Origin: Selenomonadaceae bacterium UBA3796
GTDB taxonomy: Bacteria; Bacillota; Negativicutes; Selenomonadales; Selenomonadaceae
Reading direction: 5' to 3'
Assembly (NCBI GenBank): GCA_002369175.1
Contig: DFES01000085.1
Coordinates: forward strand, 1-7,284
DNA length: 7,284 nucleotides
A model generated the notes under the pieces. The model did not search any database, had not been told where the DNA came from, and saw only the letters and a program-made list of their open reading frames with translations. Positions 5,952 to 7,284 of this stretch are shown here, one piece after another (position 1 is the first letter of the stretch; the number at the start of each line of letters is the position of its first letter). The position numbers and the translations under genes are program-made.

Positions 5952-6533
5952 GTGCCTAAGCTGATCGACAAGACCATCCTTATGGACTCGGAAGGCATCC
6001 GCCGTGCCCTGACCCGCATTTCCCATGAGATTGTTGAGAAGAACAAAGGGGTGGAGGATGTTGTCCTCGTGGGGATTCGTACCCGTGGCGTTCCCATCTC
6101 GGAGAGGCTTGCAGAGAACATCGAGCAGATCGAAGGGAAGAGGCCTCCTGTGGGAATTCTGGATATTACCCTCTATCGGGATGACCTTTCGACTCTCTCC
6201 TACCAGCCGGTTGTCCGTCCAACGGAACTGCCGATGGATATTACGGGAAAGGTCATTGTGCTGGTGGATGATGTGCTCTATACCGGACGCACGATTCGTG
6301 CGGCGCTGGATGCCATCATTGATATGGGGCGGCCAAAGTCCATACAGCTGGCGGTTCTCATTGACAGGGGACATCGAGAGCTTCCCATTCGTGCGGATTT
6401 CGTGGGAAAGAATGTGCCGACTTCCTCCCGGGAAGTGGTCAGTGTACAGATTCGCACAGTGGATGATGAGGAAAAGGTCATCCTGCGGGAAGTGGAAAAG
6501 TGTCGTGCTTCTGAAAATGCCGACGTGGATTGA
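5952..6533 (+). CDS. pyrR: PyrR: pyr mRNA-binding attenuation regulator / uracil phosphoribosyltransferase
   Basis: PyrR binds leader RNA of pyrimidine genes when UMP is high, promoting termination, and also makes UMP from uracil and PRPP. The 193-residue product carries GIRRALTRISHEIVEKNKG (15-33), VLVGIRTRGVPISERLAE (38-55), DITLYRDDLS (71-80), the PRPP-binding loop VIVLVDDVLYTGRTIRAAL (101-119) and DRGHRELPIRADFVGKN (138-154). All of these are family hallmarks. The tail after about 180 is some ten residues longer than B. subtilis PyrR. Start: GTG at 5952 has the best spacing from AAGGAG; ATG 5946 or TTG 5943 would add two or three residues, so the exact start is uncertain. rluD upstream is the standard neighbour. 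Downstream, however, no pyrimidine gene follows: an EndoU-type lipoprotein gene comes 21 bases later. Any regulatory targets must therefore lie elsewhere or further on. Confidence 0.93.
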   Translation: MPKLIDKTILMDSEGIRRALTRISHEIVEKNKGVEDVVLVGIRTRGVPISERLAENIEQIEGKRPPVGILDITLYRDDLSTLSYQPVVRPTELPMDITGKVIVLVDDVLYTGRTIRAALDAIIDMGRPKSIQLAVLIDRGHRELPIRADFVGKNVPTSSREVVSVQIRTVDDEEKVILREVEKCRASENADVD

Positions 6534-6554
6534 AACAAAAGATGAGGTGGTTCC

Positions 6555-7184
6555 ATGAGAACTGGGAAAATGGCCGGCTGGACAGGTGCTGTTATAATTG
6601 CGGTTCTTCTGGTCGTGACGCTTCTGGCACTGTTTTTGTCGGGATGCGGGGGAAAAGAGGCGGCTCAGTCCGCCGGAACGTCCGGTGAAGTGCAGGCGGC
6701 TGTGCAGTCATCTGCGGAAGGAGAGAAGCCAAAGACTTCAGCCAAGGGCGTGAAATACACGCAGAAGGACATCGAAAGACTCCGACATACAGAGAATTTT
6801 GCCAAGGGAGCGCTGGAGCATATTTTTTCCGGTACCATCAATAAGAAGGGAAAGGCGACAGGCTACCATTATTCCATGGTGGAGGACAGCAGCGGAAAGA
6901 TCATTGACGGAACCCGCAGCAAGCAGGATGTCCATGGGGTGTTCACGGCAAAGGTTCAGGTCAGGAATGTCAGGAAAAACGGTTTTAGTTCCTTCTATCC
7001 GGAAACATGGTCGCCTCAGGAGGTCGTGGATGCCATCAATGAAGCCTATGAGGATGCCGTCAATCATCCAGGGAATCCGCGGGGGGAACTCTGGATAGGA
7101 CACGCGAAAGGGCTGGAGATTGACATGTACCTGAATGACAAGAAAAAGATTCTGACGGCCTATCCGGTTTTTGTGGAGAAGTAG
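6555..7184 (+). CDS. Lipoprotein with C-terminal bacterial EndoU-type ribonuclease domain
   Basis: The 209-residue product starts with a short basic N-terminus, a hydrophobic segment (about 11-28) and the lipobox L28-S29-G30-C31. It should therefore be lipidated on C31 and exported. A Gly/Ala/Ser-rich linker (32-66) follows. Residues about 75-209 resemble the bacterial EndoU domain, an RNase A-like fold also used as the toxin tip of CdiA and other polymorphic toxins. Candidate catalytic residues are H89 in LEHIFSG, H105 in TGYHYS, K133 in GVFTAKVQV and the T201-A-Y203-P motif near the end; SSFYPETWSPQEVVDAI (145-161) is the typical Phe/Tyr-Pro-x-x-W stretch. The domain was recognised by motif pattern, not by a search. 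GAGGTGG at 6544-6550 precedes the ATG by 4 bases. The gene follows pyrR by 21 bases. It could be a contact or lipoprotein-delivered toxin, or a secreted RNase for nutrient or surface functions; its target RNA is unknown. Confidence 0.8.
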   Translation: MRTGKMAGWTGAVIIAVLLVVTLLALFLSGCGGKEAAQSAGTSGEVQAAVQSSAEGEKPKTSAKGVKYTQKDIERLRHTENFAKGALEHIFSGTINKKGKATGYHYSMVEDSSGKIIDGTRSKQDVHGVFTAKVQVRNVRKNGFSSFYPETWSPQEVVDAINEAYEDAVNHPGNPRGELWIGHAKGLEIDMYLNDKKKILTAYPVFVEK

Positions 7185-7186
7185 TG

Positions 7187-7284
7187 ATGATAGGATATGA
7201 AATCAAGATAAAGGATGAAGATCCCATTCCTGTTGTGGTATTTGAGGAAAGGAAATACGATTTGGTCGGGACGTTCCTTCTGGC
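7187..7284 (+). CDS. Unknown protein, N-terminal fragment (runs off the window), coupled to the EndoU gene
   Basis: An open frame begins at ATG 7187, two bases after the TAG of the EndoU gene; an in-frame GTG at 7184 overlaps that stop. GGAG at 7175-7178 lies 8 bases before the ATG. Thirty-two codons are visible, starting MIGYEIKIKDEDPIPVVVFE and continuing ERKYDLVGTFLL. There is no signal peptide in this part; it is rich in charged residues and beta-prone stretches, so a cytoplasmic protein is likely. The visible bases are about 41% G+C by hand count (40 of 98), lower than neighbouring genes, and include two ATA codons. I do not recognise the family. Its position directly after a nuclease gene is what an immunity gene would show, but that is inference from context only. 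Confidence 0.65.
   Translation, partial: MIGYEIKIKDEDPIPVVVFEERKYDLVGTFLL

Noticed and set aside
6534..6554. Possible terminator between pyrR and the EndoU gene
   Set aside because: The 21 bases contain no inverted repeat or T-run, only an A-rich stretch and the ribosome site of the next gene.

Overview
The window is a compact, co-directional stretch of bacterial chromosome in which every supported gene lies on the + strand. Nine complete genes and two edge-truncated ones are separated by at most about 32 bases, or overlap. The order pgeF - yggS - sepF - ylmH - divIVA - lspA - rluD - pyrR is the classic Firmicutes ylm/division-site cluster running into the lspA-rluD-pyrR block. SepF, DivIVA and YlmH together make the host a Firmicute (Bacillota). 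The moderately high GC, the DivIVA N-terminus and the upstream radical SAM gene suggest a Negativicute (Selenomonas/Megasphaera-like, diderm), but that finer placement is inference and only moderately sure.

Layout. 1-762: C-terminal part of a B12-binding-type radical SAM protein ending in a cysteine cluster. 795-1616: pgeF, peptidoglycan editing factor. 1638-2330: yggS, PLP homeostasis protein. 2360-2884: sepF, the FtsZ membrane anchor. 2898-3686: ylmH, an S4 RNA-binding protein. 3711-4553: divIVA, with an expanded coiled coil (a 33-bp tandem repeat that spaces cysteines by 11 residues) and a long acidic tail containing a 12-bp repeat. 4557-5015: lspA, signal peptidase II. 5012-5920: an RluD-type pseudouridine synthase overlapping lspA by ATGA. 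5952-6533: pyrR. 6555-7184: a lipoprotein with a bacterial EndoU-type ribonuclease domain. 7187-end: the first 32 codons of an unknown gene just after the EndoU stop.

How the genes fit together. The first part combines cell-wall editing (pgeF), cofactor homeostasis (yggS), division and pole machinery (sepF, divIVA) and ribosome/RNA maintenance (ylmH, rluD). lspA supplies the protease that would mature the lipoprotein encoded further down the same strand. No terminator or promoter was recognised in any gap, so the whole window could be one transcription unit.

The least ordinary part is the 3' end. The position after pyrR, where Bacillus-type genomes carry pyrimidine genes, holds instead a lipobox-bearing EndoU nuclease and a tightly coupled, more AT-rich downstream gene. 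In a diderm Firmicute this could be a lipoprotein toxin with an immunity gene, or simply a secreted scavenging or maintenance RNase. The downstream gene is cut off, so the sequence cannot decide. No rRNA, tRNA, CRISPR array, insertion sequence or integrase was seen, and no stretch over 300 bases lacks a gene.
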